Below are positions 14,004 through 28,454 of a stretch of DNA of 64,000 bases, one piece after another (position 1 is the stretch's first letter; each line of letters begins with the position of its first letter). The position numbers were made by a program, and so were the translations under genes. Below the pieces are notes generated by a model. It did no database searches. It saw nothing but the letters and a program-made list of their open reading frames with translations, and was not told the DNA's origin. This DNA is from Megascapheus bottae (taxonomy: Eukaryota > Chordata > Mammalia > Rodentia > Geomyidae), in contig JANJXV010000188.1 in NCBI GenBank assembly GCA_024803745.1, forward strand, positions 957,001-1,021,000. The letters are read 5' to 3'.

Positions 14004-17000
14004 TCTCATCTATATGCATCTATGCATAATTAAATGTAAGTAAGTACAGTCACACATTAAGGATAGTGTCTGAAATGAAAGTGATTAGGATTATTGAACT
14101 TTATTTTAGGTATTGATGACACTGCAGGGCCTTTGATATTTTTCTAAGATTTTTGGGCTGTAATATCAGTAGATAACTTTCTAAAATCTTAGGTGTTTCC
14201 AAGAAGAAATGTCAAGAGTTATTGTTCCTAATCTATTGTGGTGCTCAAAGGCAATTTAGTGTTTTGTTGTAAGGCTCAGCAATTTAAAAACTTCTCTCTG
14301 ATAGAGGATAAAACAAGTTACAGTTGCGAGCTCTCTCTATCTCTCTGTCTCCTCCTCTCTCTCTCTCTTTCTCTCTGTCTCTCTGTCTCTCTCTGTCTCT
14401 CTGTCTCTCTCTCTCTGTATCTCTCCTTGTCTCTTTGTCTCCATGAATGAGAAAAGGCTGATTATTAGGGGATTTTTAATTTGATGTGTATTTTCCTAAA
14501 ATGCCTTACTGCTAACGTGCGTTTTCTGCCCCAAACAAAAATTTGCCTAATTATGTGCTGGATGTCTATCTCAAGAGATGATGATGATGATAAAAAGACC
14601 AGCGAATCTGTTCATGCCCATGTTCATCCCTGATGTGTCTTATTTCATTGCTGTGGGAAGGAGACTGTCTAATATAGAATGACTTGCCTAGGATTTCAGT
14701 TGTTCATGGGAGAAGCGGCAGCTGAAGAAACCTCCTCATATCATTTGTGATTTATTTACTGAATGAGAAGTTTTTTATCATCAAGTTAGGGTTGAAATAT
14801 TATGTGAAAATCAAACATTACTAAACAGCCAAAGCATGTCTGTGTTTTTGTTTCCACATATATTCTGTAGGTTAAGGTGAATAAGTCATGAACTAGAAAT
14901 TCTTTTATGAATTAGAGAGGCTGGAGAGACAGAGGACAGTAGTGGCAGCAAGGAGGGGAGAGAGGAAGCAGAAATGTAGATGGTTGATCAGCTCAATTTC
15001 CTTCATAGCAAGGGAAACGGAATATCAGGAAACCCACGAAAACAGTGTAAACAGTGCTTTAGGGTCATAGGAAAAAACTCCTTGTGAATCTTGCATAAGT
15101 TTTTATTTAGCACAGGTAATCATTTCATTGGAGAGAGAGGCCTCATTTCTAGGAAAGCACAGGAAATACCCCCTTCCATATATAGTATATGTAGAGTTTG
15201 TTTTCCGGGTATTAGAGCAATTTGGGAAGAAAAAGTCTCTTTAGAAACTTCCATAGTATTTGACTGTGCATAATTTAATGGTTCATGTTGATAATGAGGA
15301 GCAGAACATACATAGATTGACAGAGGACAGCCATATGTGGTCAGATACCCAAGTATAGACAGAGTAGTGTACAAAGCTGTACAGAGAACAAGAACCGTAT
15401 TTATGGGAACAATTTAGAAGGTCAGGGAAGTGTAATTTTGTCTGTGCCATTCTGTCTTTTTTGCAAATTGAGTGAAGGATTGAGACTCCAGTATGGAGAG
15501 GGAGTTCTCCTTGTCCTGCTGAGCAGTGGAGAGTTCTCTGCTTCTGGCCTGCCACCCATTGGTCCAATCTGAGAGTAAGTCAATAAAGACATCTAGGATT
15601 ACTGAAAGTAATGAGGGAATAGAAGGAACAGAGGAAGCAGAGTATTAGCTATGACCTCAGGTTGAGTTCCCTTGAAGAGTATTTTATTGAAATTCATACA
15701 AGATGTCAAGAGGTACTGTGGTAGGGGTACTGGGAAAAATTCTTCTACCTTGCATGAAACTGTTCCATATTTAATTTCCTGAACAGATTCAACTGTATTT
15801 CTGGGTAAAATGAAAATACTGCTTTTCATTTGGTTTTGGTCTGTTAGTTCACACCGGAGTACCAGAGCAAAGATCTAGAGGGAACAGAAGACCTGGAGAT
15901 GGAGCTGGAGCTCAAATAGCAAACATGATCCTACGTGAACACAGTAATGGTTTTAGTATCCAGCCTTGTAGAAAAGTTTGATTTCCTCTCTATGTTCCAA
16001 ATCAATTGTTTGTGTCTTACTTTATTTTTTAGAGATGAAACTACGTTAACTGCAATTGCAGTTTGTGACCCAACCATTAACATTTGGTAAGTTGTATTAT
16101 CTTTCATCTGAGTGTAAATTCATTTGTAGTGTGAATTTATTACACAATCTATATGACAGCTTCTTAGTGTCCTCCTGTAATCATTTTGTTTGTAAAAGAA
16201 AATGATAGAGTTAGTTAGCACATACTTGGTCATGGTCTGCTATGAAGTGAAAAGTAGCAAGCATATCTTTATTTACCTATTATCAGGGCCTTCATGCCAC
16301 TTGCACTGAGCCAATGGAGGTAAAAATCCCAATCAGGAGCAATGAAGTAGTCTCTGTGTTTCTGAGGTGAAAAGAGCCGGTGGGCCTCTTTCATACTTCA
16401 GAAATGTGATATTGGACTCTCAGTTCTGATGACAGTCCAGCTTTTGGACTCTATTTTGGTGAGAAGTAGTTAAGAAAACAACAAGTTAATGTAAGTACAG
16501 AGGGAGTAGAGCAGACTTGGAAACTTGAAAATCAGATTGCATAAAGGATTGAGTTCCTCTGTAGTGAGTTGTATGTACAATGAAAATACATGATACCAAT
16601 AAACATTGTGTTAGGTTTACTAAGAAAGGAAATTTCTTTACTTGTGCACTAAAGCTTTCTTTTGAAGAGATAAAAATGTAAGTTTCCACAGAAATTAATT
16701 TCCTTTCTGGGTAATAGTAGAATTCCTCTGTTTATTTAGCTAAGTATGGAAAAATTTAAATTCTACAAATTCACGAGTGTTTGGGTAACTTGCTACCTTG
16801 AGTAAGACTATGAATGTACATGGTATTTGACTGTATATAATTTAATTCTCTAGCTTGGATAAAAATGATTCAACAGAATTTGGGACAGAAGAATTCAAGC
16901 AAAGGTCAGATATCTATCAATAGAAAAACATACATAAATATATATGTTATGAAACAGACTGATCATTTCTGGGTAGTTTCCAAATACTTTCAGTGTACCT

Positions 17001-20000
17001 TCTGTCTGTCATATTACTCCTTTTCATTTTGATGAGTAAATGAGAAAGGAGGTGCACAAAGTGTTTTGCTATTTTAGGGAGCAGTACAGGAAAACCCCCC
17101 AAACCCTGTACATTGCCAGTGTATGAGAACCTACTACAATTGGTTATGTTCCTTTTTTCTGACGGCAATGACAAACAATTCTATGTATTTATTTCCTGCC
17201 ATAACAATTTCTTCACAGGTGAAGAAATACAAGTGTCAATTCAAAGTGGCTATACAACTTTGTTTGATCTTTTCCGTAGTTTTTTGGCTATGTCTGATTC
17301 TTTGTTGGGGATTCCCTTTCCCTAGGTCTGGACCTTAATTTTTACATATACCTTTCATTGTGCACTTAAAGCCAACTTTTAAAAACTGTGGTTCTAAGTT
17401 TTGTGTAACTATAAACACTGTCTCTGTACCATTTATATTGGATAATCAGATGACTCGGTGACATTATGACAAGGTCCTTACTACTGACATCTGTGAATAC
17501 ATGGTTCATGAATAAATGTACATTTTCAATGAATGAGCTACGAGACAGAGAGTTAAAGAGAGAGAGTCCATACGTGTGTGGCTGAAGGACGGTACTCTGA
17601 TATCCCTTCAAGTCAGGGCTCCAGGAATGTTTTCCTTTCTTACTTATCACTGAGGCTCTGCTTCTTGATACACACGTGCAGCACACCATTTTACTGATTC
17701 ATTGGAGACGGCCTACCACAGAAAGGAATTTCTACCCTGGATGGCTTCATCTTGCCATCCTCTGGTGGTCTTCCCCCCACATCCACCACACCCCTGGAAA
17801 ACAGAATCACATCTGTGAACAAAAGGCTTGCACATCCCTCTCGAGTTCTGGTGAAAGAATAAGTGAAAGTGTCATTAAACAGGCAAGCCTAGGCATGAAG
17901 GCTCACCAGGCCATGACTAAAGGTGTAGCAAGGACAGGGCTCTGAGTTGAGACTTCAGTACTGGATGAAGGTTTGGCAGAGACAGAAGAGCTAGAGACAT
18001 AGTACATTTGACAGACGACCTGGGTAGCACACACAAGGCCATAGTTTTCTAACCGAGAAGTGTCAGAAAAATGCATCACTTCTTCCTACATCGCCCCACT
18101 TAATTTCTGTATGTTTCAATATATCCACAGGGAGGACAGCAGCTTAACCAAAGTTGTTGTTCATACAGATGAAGACATCAAGAGGGGGTGAGTTGACTAA
18201 TTTTAAATTTTATTTTATTTTTGATTGTTGGGGTAATACATAGAGGGGTTACAGTTACATCTCCCAGATAGTAGATGCATTACTGCTCACACAATGATAC
18301 CCCTTCTCATGTTATTGTGCCCATGTGCCTTCTCCCTCCCAATCATCTTGTTTTTTTCTACTTCCTTTTTCTATTTCAAACAAGGAAATAAACGTATATA
18401 CTGTATGCCAGGTTACAAAGCCAGATACAGTAACAATATGAGATTAAGCATAAGGGGAAAAAAAGAGAAGAGAAATAACATAGTACATTAAGAACAGCAA
18501 TCACACAAGATAAAGCTCTTGTTTCCATATCCTAGAGTTCCTTTCATTTAGTGTGAGTTGAGCTTTTGATCATCTAAATGATAAACCATTTTGGACAATG
18601 ATGAATTTTCACAGTACACAGGACTACCTATCCATATCGCACGGAATCATGATATGTTTTGAAACTAATGAGAAATGATAGAGCAGATCATAAGACAGTG
18701 GCTCACGGAGTGCTGTGAAGTCAAGAACTAGCACCCAGAATCCTGAGATTATCACAGAGCCTATGAGCTACTCACCAGAAGCCCAGGGACCTGGCAATCC
18801 CTTTCTGAAACCTAAAGGTAGTCCCAGGTGTCTGAAGGGCACAAGAGGAAGAAGCACATTCACACTGAATGGGAGTCCTGCTTTTAGACTGCTCTTCCTT
18901 GTCCCTAACTGAGGGGCAGGAAATAGAGCTGGGAGTGGAAGGCAAGTGGCATGCGGAAATTAGATATAACTCTTGAGTCCCTTTGAATTGAGTTGGGTGC
19001 AAGAAGATGAGGCCGTTATCCACCAGGTTAGGTAGATTTATTTGTTTACAGTGTTATTAAACATGGATAAAAATCATCTTTTGCAGGTGTAAAAGTTTAA
19101 TTTCTGCAAAAAGCCTCACTTCAGTTTCTTTGCATGTGTGGATACTGAACATACCTAATAAGTAGAGAAATGTGGAGACAGATTTCTGATGTTCAGGGAG
19201 AGTTTTCCAGCACTAGAAAATGACATCAACTAAGTTTCTACCTCATCTCGATATTGTATGCCTGGGAATCTTTCTAATTTTATTTGGACAAAACAGAAAT
19301 ATATTAAGATATGTTTCATGTCCCCATTGTGATTGAGATCCTGCAAAAACACCAGCACAATCTAAAGGGCATTTCACAATCCTTGGACACACACTACCAA
19401 ATCCCCACTGTTGACTACTCTTCTGTCTTACACGTCTAGAACATCAGCTTGAGCTACCACATGAAAATTAGTGTGTTTTGCAATAGAATCATTTATTTTT
19501 CTATTTGCTTGAAGTAATTTTTACTTTCTTTCTTGGTTTATCAGACCTCTGATTGATCAAGCACTTATCAATTTACTTTCATGATGTCTTATTATAATCG
19601 CTAAAGTCTTTGGGATATTTGTAGCTCTGTCTTTATAAAAATAAAAGATACATAGAGCCTATAATCCTAGCTACTGAGGAGGCTGAGAACTGTGGATCGT
19701 GGTTCAGCGTCAGCCCTGGCACTAAAGACCTTGAGACTCCTACCTCCCATTAAGTACCAGAAAAAAACAGAAGCAGTGCTGGGGCTCAAGAAGTAGAGTG
19801 GTAGCTCTGAGCTGAAGAGCTCAGGGACAATGCCCAGGGTCTGAGTTCAAGCCCCTTGAATGAAAAAATATCAGATATACTTTTGATTTCATTTTTTCAG
19901 CTTCTTGAGATCTGGTTATTAGCATATGATCTTCTGATAGAATATATATTCTTCAGCTAGAGGAACAGGTCATGAAGAGAATTTTTTCTAGTCACTATGT

Positions 20001-21542
20001 CAGCTGCACTTCACAAGATGTTACAAGTGCAGTCAACCAAAGGATAGAATCCTTTCTGGAACAAAGAGGTGGAGGTCTAAATAGTAATATCGGTAGGAAA
20101 CTCTATGAGATTCTTATCCAGTTAACTTCCTGAAAGCCAGAAGTATGGTTCAAGTGGTAGAGTACCCTTCTTAGTAGAGAAAGCTAAGGGAGAGCACCCA
20201 GGCCCTAAGAGGAAGCCCGATAGTATCTGCACAAAAACACAGTAAGAAAGAGAAAGAAGGAAGTCCACCTCCCTAGCAGAGAAAGTCACAGGGTTGTTGT
20301 GAATGGATAGAAAGAGATATTCCAAGAATGGCACCCAAAAGGAAGCAAATGTAAATGTATTCCTATCTGGCAAAGAAAACTTGAAAGTATTACAACATGA
20401 AAGTCATTTCATTTGGCTAAAGGCACTGCAATTATTAACAACAAAATCCTACTAAGACTCAATGCACCCAATTTGGCGCAACAGACAGTGCTGAACATAA
20501 ATGAGTAGATGGATCCCAACCATGTTGGATCCTTTCCAAAGAATCCGCAAGAAACCAGATTCAACTGAAGGCCAAGAGCCAAAGGCAGCACATATCTGCA
20601 GAATATTCCACACAACAGTCCCAGAATAAGTATCATCCCAGCAACCCCCAAGCTTTCTCCAAAGGAAATAATGTTTAGAGCCTAGAGGCAGCATTATTCT
20701 TTTTCCCTTTCCCTTCCTCTAATACCTCCTCTACAGTAATTATTCAAAGAGATTTCTTGGCAGAGTATAAAGGAAGTCTTAACAATTACATACAAGAAAA
20801 GTCAATGTACTATTTCCTATCATACTATGGTGGGATTCAACTGAAAATAGCAAGATAAACTGCAGAAAATATTGAAATAGATAGAAATCGAACCAAACAC
20901 TGTGAATGGTTAATGGGTTGTTAAAGAAAGAAAGAAGGGATTTATAATCAAGTCTACAAAAATCATTAGAGAGTCTGACTATGACATTTGGTTTCATCCT
21001 ATAGGGACACCTCATCTTATACCACAACCAAACTTGACGAAACAAACAACAATGAAGGGTAAGGTCTAAATATACATATACTCTCATCTATGTGCATCTA
21101 TGCATAATTAAATGTAGGTAAGTACAGTCACACATTAAGGATAGTGTCTGAAATGAAAGTGATTAGGATTACAGAACTTTATTTTAGGTATTGATGACAC
21201 TGCAGGGCCTTTGATATTTTTATAAGATTCTTGGGCTGTAATATCTGTAGAACACTTTCTAAAATCTTAGGTGTTTTCAAAAAGAAATATCAAGAATTAT
21301 TTTTGTTCCTAATTTAGTGTGGTAGCCAAAAGAAATTTAGTGTTTTGTTGTAAGATTCAGCAGGTTAAACATTCTGGTGACTCCGTTGTTTCTAGTTAGA
21401 GGATAAGACAAGTTAAAGGTGGTCTCTCTGTCTGTTTGTCTGTCTGTGTGTCTGTCTGTTTGTCTCTCTCTCTCTTTCTCACACACTGTATCTCTCCGTC
21501 TCCGTCTCTGTCTGTCTGTCTGTCTGTCTCTGTCTGTCTCTC

Positions 21543-21609
<67 letters not shown>

Positions 21610-24600
21610 GAATAAGTAAAGGCTGATCATTAGGGGCTTTTTAATTTGTTATGTATTTTCCTAAAATGCTTTACTGATAAGGTGCGTTTTTGGCCCCAAT
21701 CAAAAATTTGCCCAATTATGTGATGGATGTCTATCTCAAGCGATGATGATGATGATGAAAAGACCAGCGAATCTGCTCATGCCCATGTTCATCTTTGATG
21801 TGTCTCATTTCATTGCTGTTAGAAGGAGGCTGGCTAAAATAGAAAGACTTACCTAGGTTTTCAGATGTTCATGGAAGACGTGACAGCTGAAGAAAGCTCC
21901 CTCATAGCATTTGTGATTTATTTAGTGAATGAGAAGTCTTTTACCATCAAGTCAGGGTTGGAATTTTATGTGAAAGGCAAATATTACTAAATAGCCAAAG
22001 CATGTCTGTGTGTTAGTTTCCACATATATATTCTGTAGTTTAAGGTGAATAACTCATGAACTACCCATCCTATTATGAATCAGATAGGCTGGACAGACAG
22101 AGGAAGCAAGGAGGGGAGAGAGGAAGCAGAAATGTAGATGGTTAATCAGCTCAATTTCCTTCATAGCAAGGGAAACGGAACATCAGGAAACCCACGAAAA
22201 CAGTGTAAACAGTGCTTTAGGGTCATAGGAAAAGAACTCCTTGTGAATCTTGCATAAGTTTTTATTTAGCACAGGTAATCATTTCATTGGAGAGAGTGGC
22301 CTCATTTCTAGGAAATACCCCCTTACATATGTAGTATATGTAGAGTTCGTTTTCTGGGTATTATAGCAATTTGGGAAGAAAAAGTCTCTTTAGGAACTTC
22401 CATAGTATTTGACTGTGCATAATTTAATGGTTCATGTTGATAATGAGGAGCAGAATACACATACATTGACAGATGAGAGCCATTTGTTATTAGATACTCA
22501 AATGTAGACAGATTTGTGTAGAAAGCTGTACAGAGACTAAGTACCATGTTTGTGGGAACCCTTTGGAAGGTCAGGGAAGTGAAATTTTTCTGTGCCATTC
22601 CGTGTTTTCACAAATTGGATAAAGAATTGAGGCTCCTGTAAGGAGAGGGAATTCTCAATGTCCTTGTGAACAATGAAGTGTTCTCTGTTTCTGGCCTGCC
22701 ACCCATTGGTCCAATCTGAGAGTAAGTCAGTGAAGACATCTAGGATTACTGAAGGTAATGAGGGAATAGAAGGAACAGAGGAAGCAGAATATTAGCTATG
22801 ATCTCAGGTTGAGTTCCCTTGAAGAGTATTGTACTGAAATTCATACAAGATGTCAAGAGGTACTATGGTAGGGGTACTGGGAAAAATTCTTCTACCTTGC
22901 ATGAAACCGGTCCATATTTAATTTCCTGAACAGATTCAACTGTATTTCTGTGGTAAAATAAAAATACTGCTTTTCATTTGGTTCTGGTCTCTTAGTTCAC
23001 ACCGGAGTACCAGAGCAAAGAGCTAGAGGGAACAGAGGAGCTGGAGATGGAACTGTAGCTCAAGTGGCAGAACCTGTTCCTAGGATGAACGCAGTTATGG
23101 TTTTAGTACCCAGCCTGCAGAAAGTAAAGTTTGATTTCCTCTACAGTTTCCAACTCAATTTTCTGTGTCTTTTTTTTTTTTACTTACATTTTAGGGATGA
23201 CACAACCTTAACCGCCATTGCGGTTTGTGACTCGAGCATTAACATTTGGTGAGTTATCTGTCATCTGAATGTAAATTCATTTGTGGTGTGAGTTTAGTAC
23301 ACAGTTTATATGACAGCTGATCGTTGTCTTCATTATTCCTCCTCCTGTATTGAAACTAAATAGAAAATGACAGCATCTGGCAGCAGATACTTGGTCATGG
23401 TCTACTGTGAATTCAAACATAGCAACCGTATCTTTATTTACCTATTCTCTACCTTATTTACTTATTGCCTACATGCAACTTTTACTGAGCCAATGGAGGT
23501 AAGAATCACAGTCAGGCACAGTGAGGTGGTCTCCGTGTTTCTGAGGTGAAAGAGCTGGTGGGCCTCTTTCATTCTCCAGAAATCTGATACTTGGACAGGC
23601 CCACTGACAGTTATGATGAGAGTCCAGCTTCTAGGCTGTTGTTCCTTGTCCTTTGGTGAGAAGCAGTTAAGAATACAGCCAAGTATGTGAAAAGAAGGAG
23701 GGAGAAGAGCAGACTTAGAAAGCTGAAAATCAGATTGTATAGTGGATTGATTTCTTCTGAAGTGAGTTACATGTACAAATGAACTAACGCATACCAATAA
23801 ACAGTGTGTTAGGTTTACTAAGAGAGAAAAATTATTTGACCATGCATAAAAGCTTTCTTTTGTAGAGGTAAAAATATAAGTTCCTGCAAAACGAATTTCC
23901 TTTCTAGGGAAAAAAATGGAAATACCTTGTTCCTTTAGCTAAATATGTAAAAGTTTCAATTTCTACAAATTTGTCAGTGTTAGATTAACTTACTACCTTG
24001 AGTAAAAAAGTAAAACTATGATTGCACATGGTATTTGACTGTATATAATTTAATTCTCTTTAGCTTGGATAAGAATGACCCAACAGAATTTGGGACAGAA
24101 GAATTCAAGCAAAGGTCAGATATCTATAAATAGAAAAACATACATAAATATATATGTTATGAAACAGACCGTGATCATTTCTGGGTAGTTTCCAAATATT
24201 GTCAGTGTACCTTCTGTCTGTCATATTACTCCTTTTCATTTTGATGAGTAAATGAGAAATGAGTTGCACAAAATGTTTTGCTATTTTAGGTAGCAGTGAA
24301 GGAAAACTCCTAAACCCCCCACTCACATTGCCAGTGTATGAGATCCTACTACAACTGGTTGTGTTCCTTTGGTTTGGTGGCAATGACATATAATCCTTTG
24401 CATTTATTTCGCGCCATAACAGTTTCTTCACAGGTGAAGAAATACAAGTGTCAGATTAAAGTGACTACAAGTTTGTTCGGGCCTTTCCATATTTTATTGG
24501 CTATATCCAGTTCTTTGATGGGTATACTATTTCTCTATATCTATTCTTTTCATTGTGAACTTCATGCCAACTTTTCAAAACTGTGGTTCTAAGGTTTGTG

Positions 24601-27600
24601 ACACTGTGAATACTTTATGGACACCATTTCTATTGTATAGACAGATGACTCCATGGCGTTATGACAAGCTCCTTACTGCTCACACCTGTGAATACAGGGT
24701 TTGTGAATAAATTTATGTTTGCAATGAAAGAGCTAGGAGACTAAGAGAGAGAGTGTGTGTCCACATGTGTGCTTTAGGTAAAGGGGCTCCAAATCAGGTT
24801 TCCAGGATTAATCTGTTTTCTTGCTTATCATTGGGCCTCTGCTTCTTGATCCACACATGAAGTGCACCCTTTTGTTGATTCAGTGGAGATGTACTTCTGC
24901 AGAAAGGAATACCCTGGATGGCTTTCTATTGCTATCCTGTCATATTTTCCCCATCTGTAAACCAAAGGTCTGCACATCTATCTAAAATTCTGTTGAAAGC
25001 CTAATGGGAAGGGTCATTGATCAGGCAAGCCTAGGCATGAAGGATCAACATGCCATGATCATGGGAGTAGCAAGGACAGTGCTCTGAGTTCTGACCTCAG
25101 GAAAAGAAGGGTTGACAGAGACAGAAGACCTAGACACATAGTACATTTGACAGACCACCTGTGTAGAAAAACAAGGCCACAGTTTTCTAACCGAGTAGTA
25201 TCATTTCCTCCCACATTTTCCCACTTAATTTTTTTATGTTTTGATATGTCCACAAAAAGAACAGCAACTTAACAGCTGTTATTGTTCCTTCAAATGAAGA
25301 CATAAGTAGTGTGCTAGCTGATTTTTTTTTTTTTGGTCGTGACAAGGTACAGAGGGGTTACACTTACATTCGTCAGGTAATAGGAAGATTACTTGTCACA
25401 AACTGATTCCTCTTTTTCATATTTTTTCCCATTTCTTTTCCCCAACCCCTCCCAATCATCTTGTCTTCCCTCCTTTCCTTTCCTATTTCAAATAACCAAA
25501 TAAGAACATATACAATATACTAGATAACAAAGTCAGATACAGTCCCAATAGGAAATTAACCATAAAGAGGAAAAAGGAAAAGAGAAATAACATAATACCT
25601 TAAAACCAACAAATACACAAAATAAAGCTCTTGGTTCCATTTTTTTTTTTTGGCCCCCTTCTCTTTCTGGCCCCGCTCGCTCCGGCCCTGCTCCTGCCCG
25701 GCTAGGCCCCCCTTTCTAGCTCCGGCCCCGCTCGCTTCGGCTCGCTCCCGAATGCTACAGTCCTGCTCGCTCAGGCCCCACTCGCTCTGGCCACCACTCC
25801 GTTGGGCTCTGTTCACTTCAGCTCAGCTCGCTTCTTTCGCTCTCTGTCGCCATCGCAGTCTTGTCTCTGCCACTTCCGGCTAGGTTGTGTATGTGGGATA
25901 CCGAGGAATTGAACCCGGGTCTTTGTGCATGCTAGTCAAGCACTTTAACCGCTAGGCCAAACTCCCGGGCCCTTTTTTTTTTTAAAGTTCCTTTCATTTA
26001 GTGTAAATTGATTTTTTTGTCATCAAGTGATCAATCAGAATTGGACAGTGGTGACTTTTCAGGATACAGAGGACTACCTATGAATATCATATGTAATCCA
26101 GATGTGTTTTGAAACTAAGCAGGATATGAAGAGCAGATCAAAAGAGAGTGGTTCATGGAGTGCTGTGATGTCAAGAACTAGCAGCTAGAATCCCTAGGTG
26201 CCTGTCAGCTACTCACAATGAGCCAAGGTCGCAGGGAATCCTTTTCTGAAACAAAAAGGTACTCTCATTTGTCTGTAGTTCCCAGGAGGTAAGACACTGA
26301 TAAAACACCAGCACAATGCAAGGGACATTTCACAATCCCTCTACCCACACTGGCAACGCCTTATCTCTGACTACTATTCCATCTTACACATTTGGAATAT
26401 CAGCTTTACTACCACATCAAAGTTAGTGTGTTTTGCAATAGTATCAATTTTTTCCCATTTCCTTTAAGTAAGTTAAACTTTCTTTCTTGGTTTATCAGTC
26501 CTCTGATTGATCAATTACTTATCAGTTAACTTTCATATCTAATATAATCTCTAATACCTTTAGTATTTTTGTAGCTCTATGTCCTTAAATAAGATACACT
26601 GCTGCTGTCATTCTGGCAACTCAGCAGGCAGAGATCTGAGGATCACAGTTCAAAACCAGCCCTGGCCTGTGAGACTCTGTGAGTCTCTTACCTCCAATTA
26701 ACCACTAGCAAAACCATAAGTGGTGCTGTGACTCTAGGGACAGGGTAGTAGTAGTCTTGAGCTGAAGAGCTCACAGAAAGAGCCGAGGCCTAGTGTTGAA
26801 GCCACGTGAATTGAAAAAAGTAAGATACAGTTTTGATTTCAATTTTGTTTTTTGATTTCTTCAGACTAGGTTAGTAGCTCAGCATCTGATCTTCTGATAG
26901 AATATATATTCTTCAGCTAAAAGATGAAATGTTTTCAAGGGTCTTCTAAACAAATTTGGACTGTAGGAAACTTTGATGTTTTTTGATTGATATTTTTTGT
27001 CTAACTGATCTTTCTTTACTAGCAATGGATAGAATGCATCTAATGTCATTCAAGTGTATGTCTCCTTGAAGATTTCATGCTGTTGGTTTTATAGAAGAGC
27101 AGTTTCCTGCCCTATATACCTATATTGTTACAATGACTATTCATGGTTGTTGTTTTTTTGTTGGTCCTGGGGCTTGAACTCAAGGCCTGGGCAATGTGCT
27201 TGGACTTTCTCAAGGCTAGAGCTCTTCCACTTGAACCATAACTCCATTTCTGGCTTTTTTCTATGTACCTGGTACAGAGGAATCGAAACCGAGTCTTTCT
27301 GCATGCTTGGCCAGCACTCTACCAGTAGGCTAACCTCCCTTCCCCCCCTTTTAATACACTTATTTGAAATAGAGAAGAGGAGGGGGAAAACAAGATGGGG
27401 TTTCTATTTTTGTTAGTTTTATATATTTTAACCTGAGTTCTCCATAAAGAAAGTCTAGAGAGAAGAACTTATGACTAATTTCCTTCTTTGGGAATAACAC
27501 CTCAGAAAAGCAGAAATCAGGAGATATCTATGCTGCCATGGTTGTTTATTTGATATAGTTCACAAAATTTCCTGCCAGTCTTGATACTTTTCCACTGTTT

Positions 27601-28419
27601 CCTGCGCTTTTCTATTAACTGTGTAACAAGAATTTTCTGTCATTGCTTACATTTGATTGTTTTCCAGAAATAAATTCCTCCATTCCATACTCACTCATGA
27701 AATGCGTGTTTAGTGGGCAGTGTATCATTGAGTCAAGGTTAAATTCATTATATTTAAACCATTAAAACCATTGGCATCTTTCATTAAAGAGAATAGTCCG
27801 TATCACCCAAATTCTGCTTGATCATAAGGGACATATTGCTCACATTTCTTTTTCTTTACTGTATCCTTGTTTCTTTCATCCTTTGTTGTTTGGAGAACGT
27901 GTAGAGAAAGTTTTATTCTCTTCTTCTTTGTGTATCTGGCCTATCAATTTACTCTTTACAACTGGAAGTAGTTAACTTAATGAGCAACAGGAAGCATATG
28001 GTTAAAAGACTTAATAATCAGTAAAATCTGTGTGGGTGCAGTATTTACCCTCTAACTTTCCAAGTGATACATGCCTTCATGTGCATATATGGTAATACTA
28101 AGAAACTGTTGTTAAGTGAGGGACAGTTCCACTATTAGTAATCATTAACAACATACTTTCATTCGAATCAAACTGATGACCTAGCTTCATTTATCTACTG
28201 ATTTTAATTACTTATATGTATACTGAAGTATGAAGTATCAGCGTTATAGCAGTAGAGAAAATTGATCACTTCATGTATAAAGTAGGTAGCTATTTGACTG
28301 AAAATGTATAGTATAGTTGTGCCTTATGACGAGACTTTCTTATCCTGGAATAAGTGTCTGTAGAATGTTATGTGGGATCTAGCATTGAAATGTGAGTTTA
28401 AATCTAGGAGGACTCTCTG

Positions 28420-28454
<35 letters not shown>

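Noticed and set aside
21337..21630. Arg/Glu-rich frames on the minus strand
   Set aside because: Translation of the (CT)n tract; also explains the Leu/Ser-rich plus-strand frame.
25556..25883. GC-rich patch read as a CpG-island promoter with a small gene
   Set aside because: Its boundaries (T runs at both ends, absence from two paralogs) show it is an inserted retroposon.
27054..27416. 120-codon plus-strand open frame
   Set aside because: It crosses a minus-oriented SINE at 27153-27345, which explains the Trp/Cys/Pro-rich translation.
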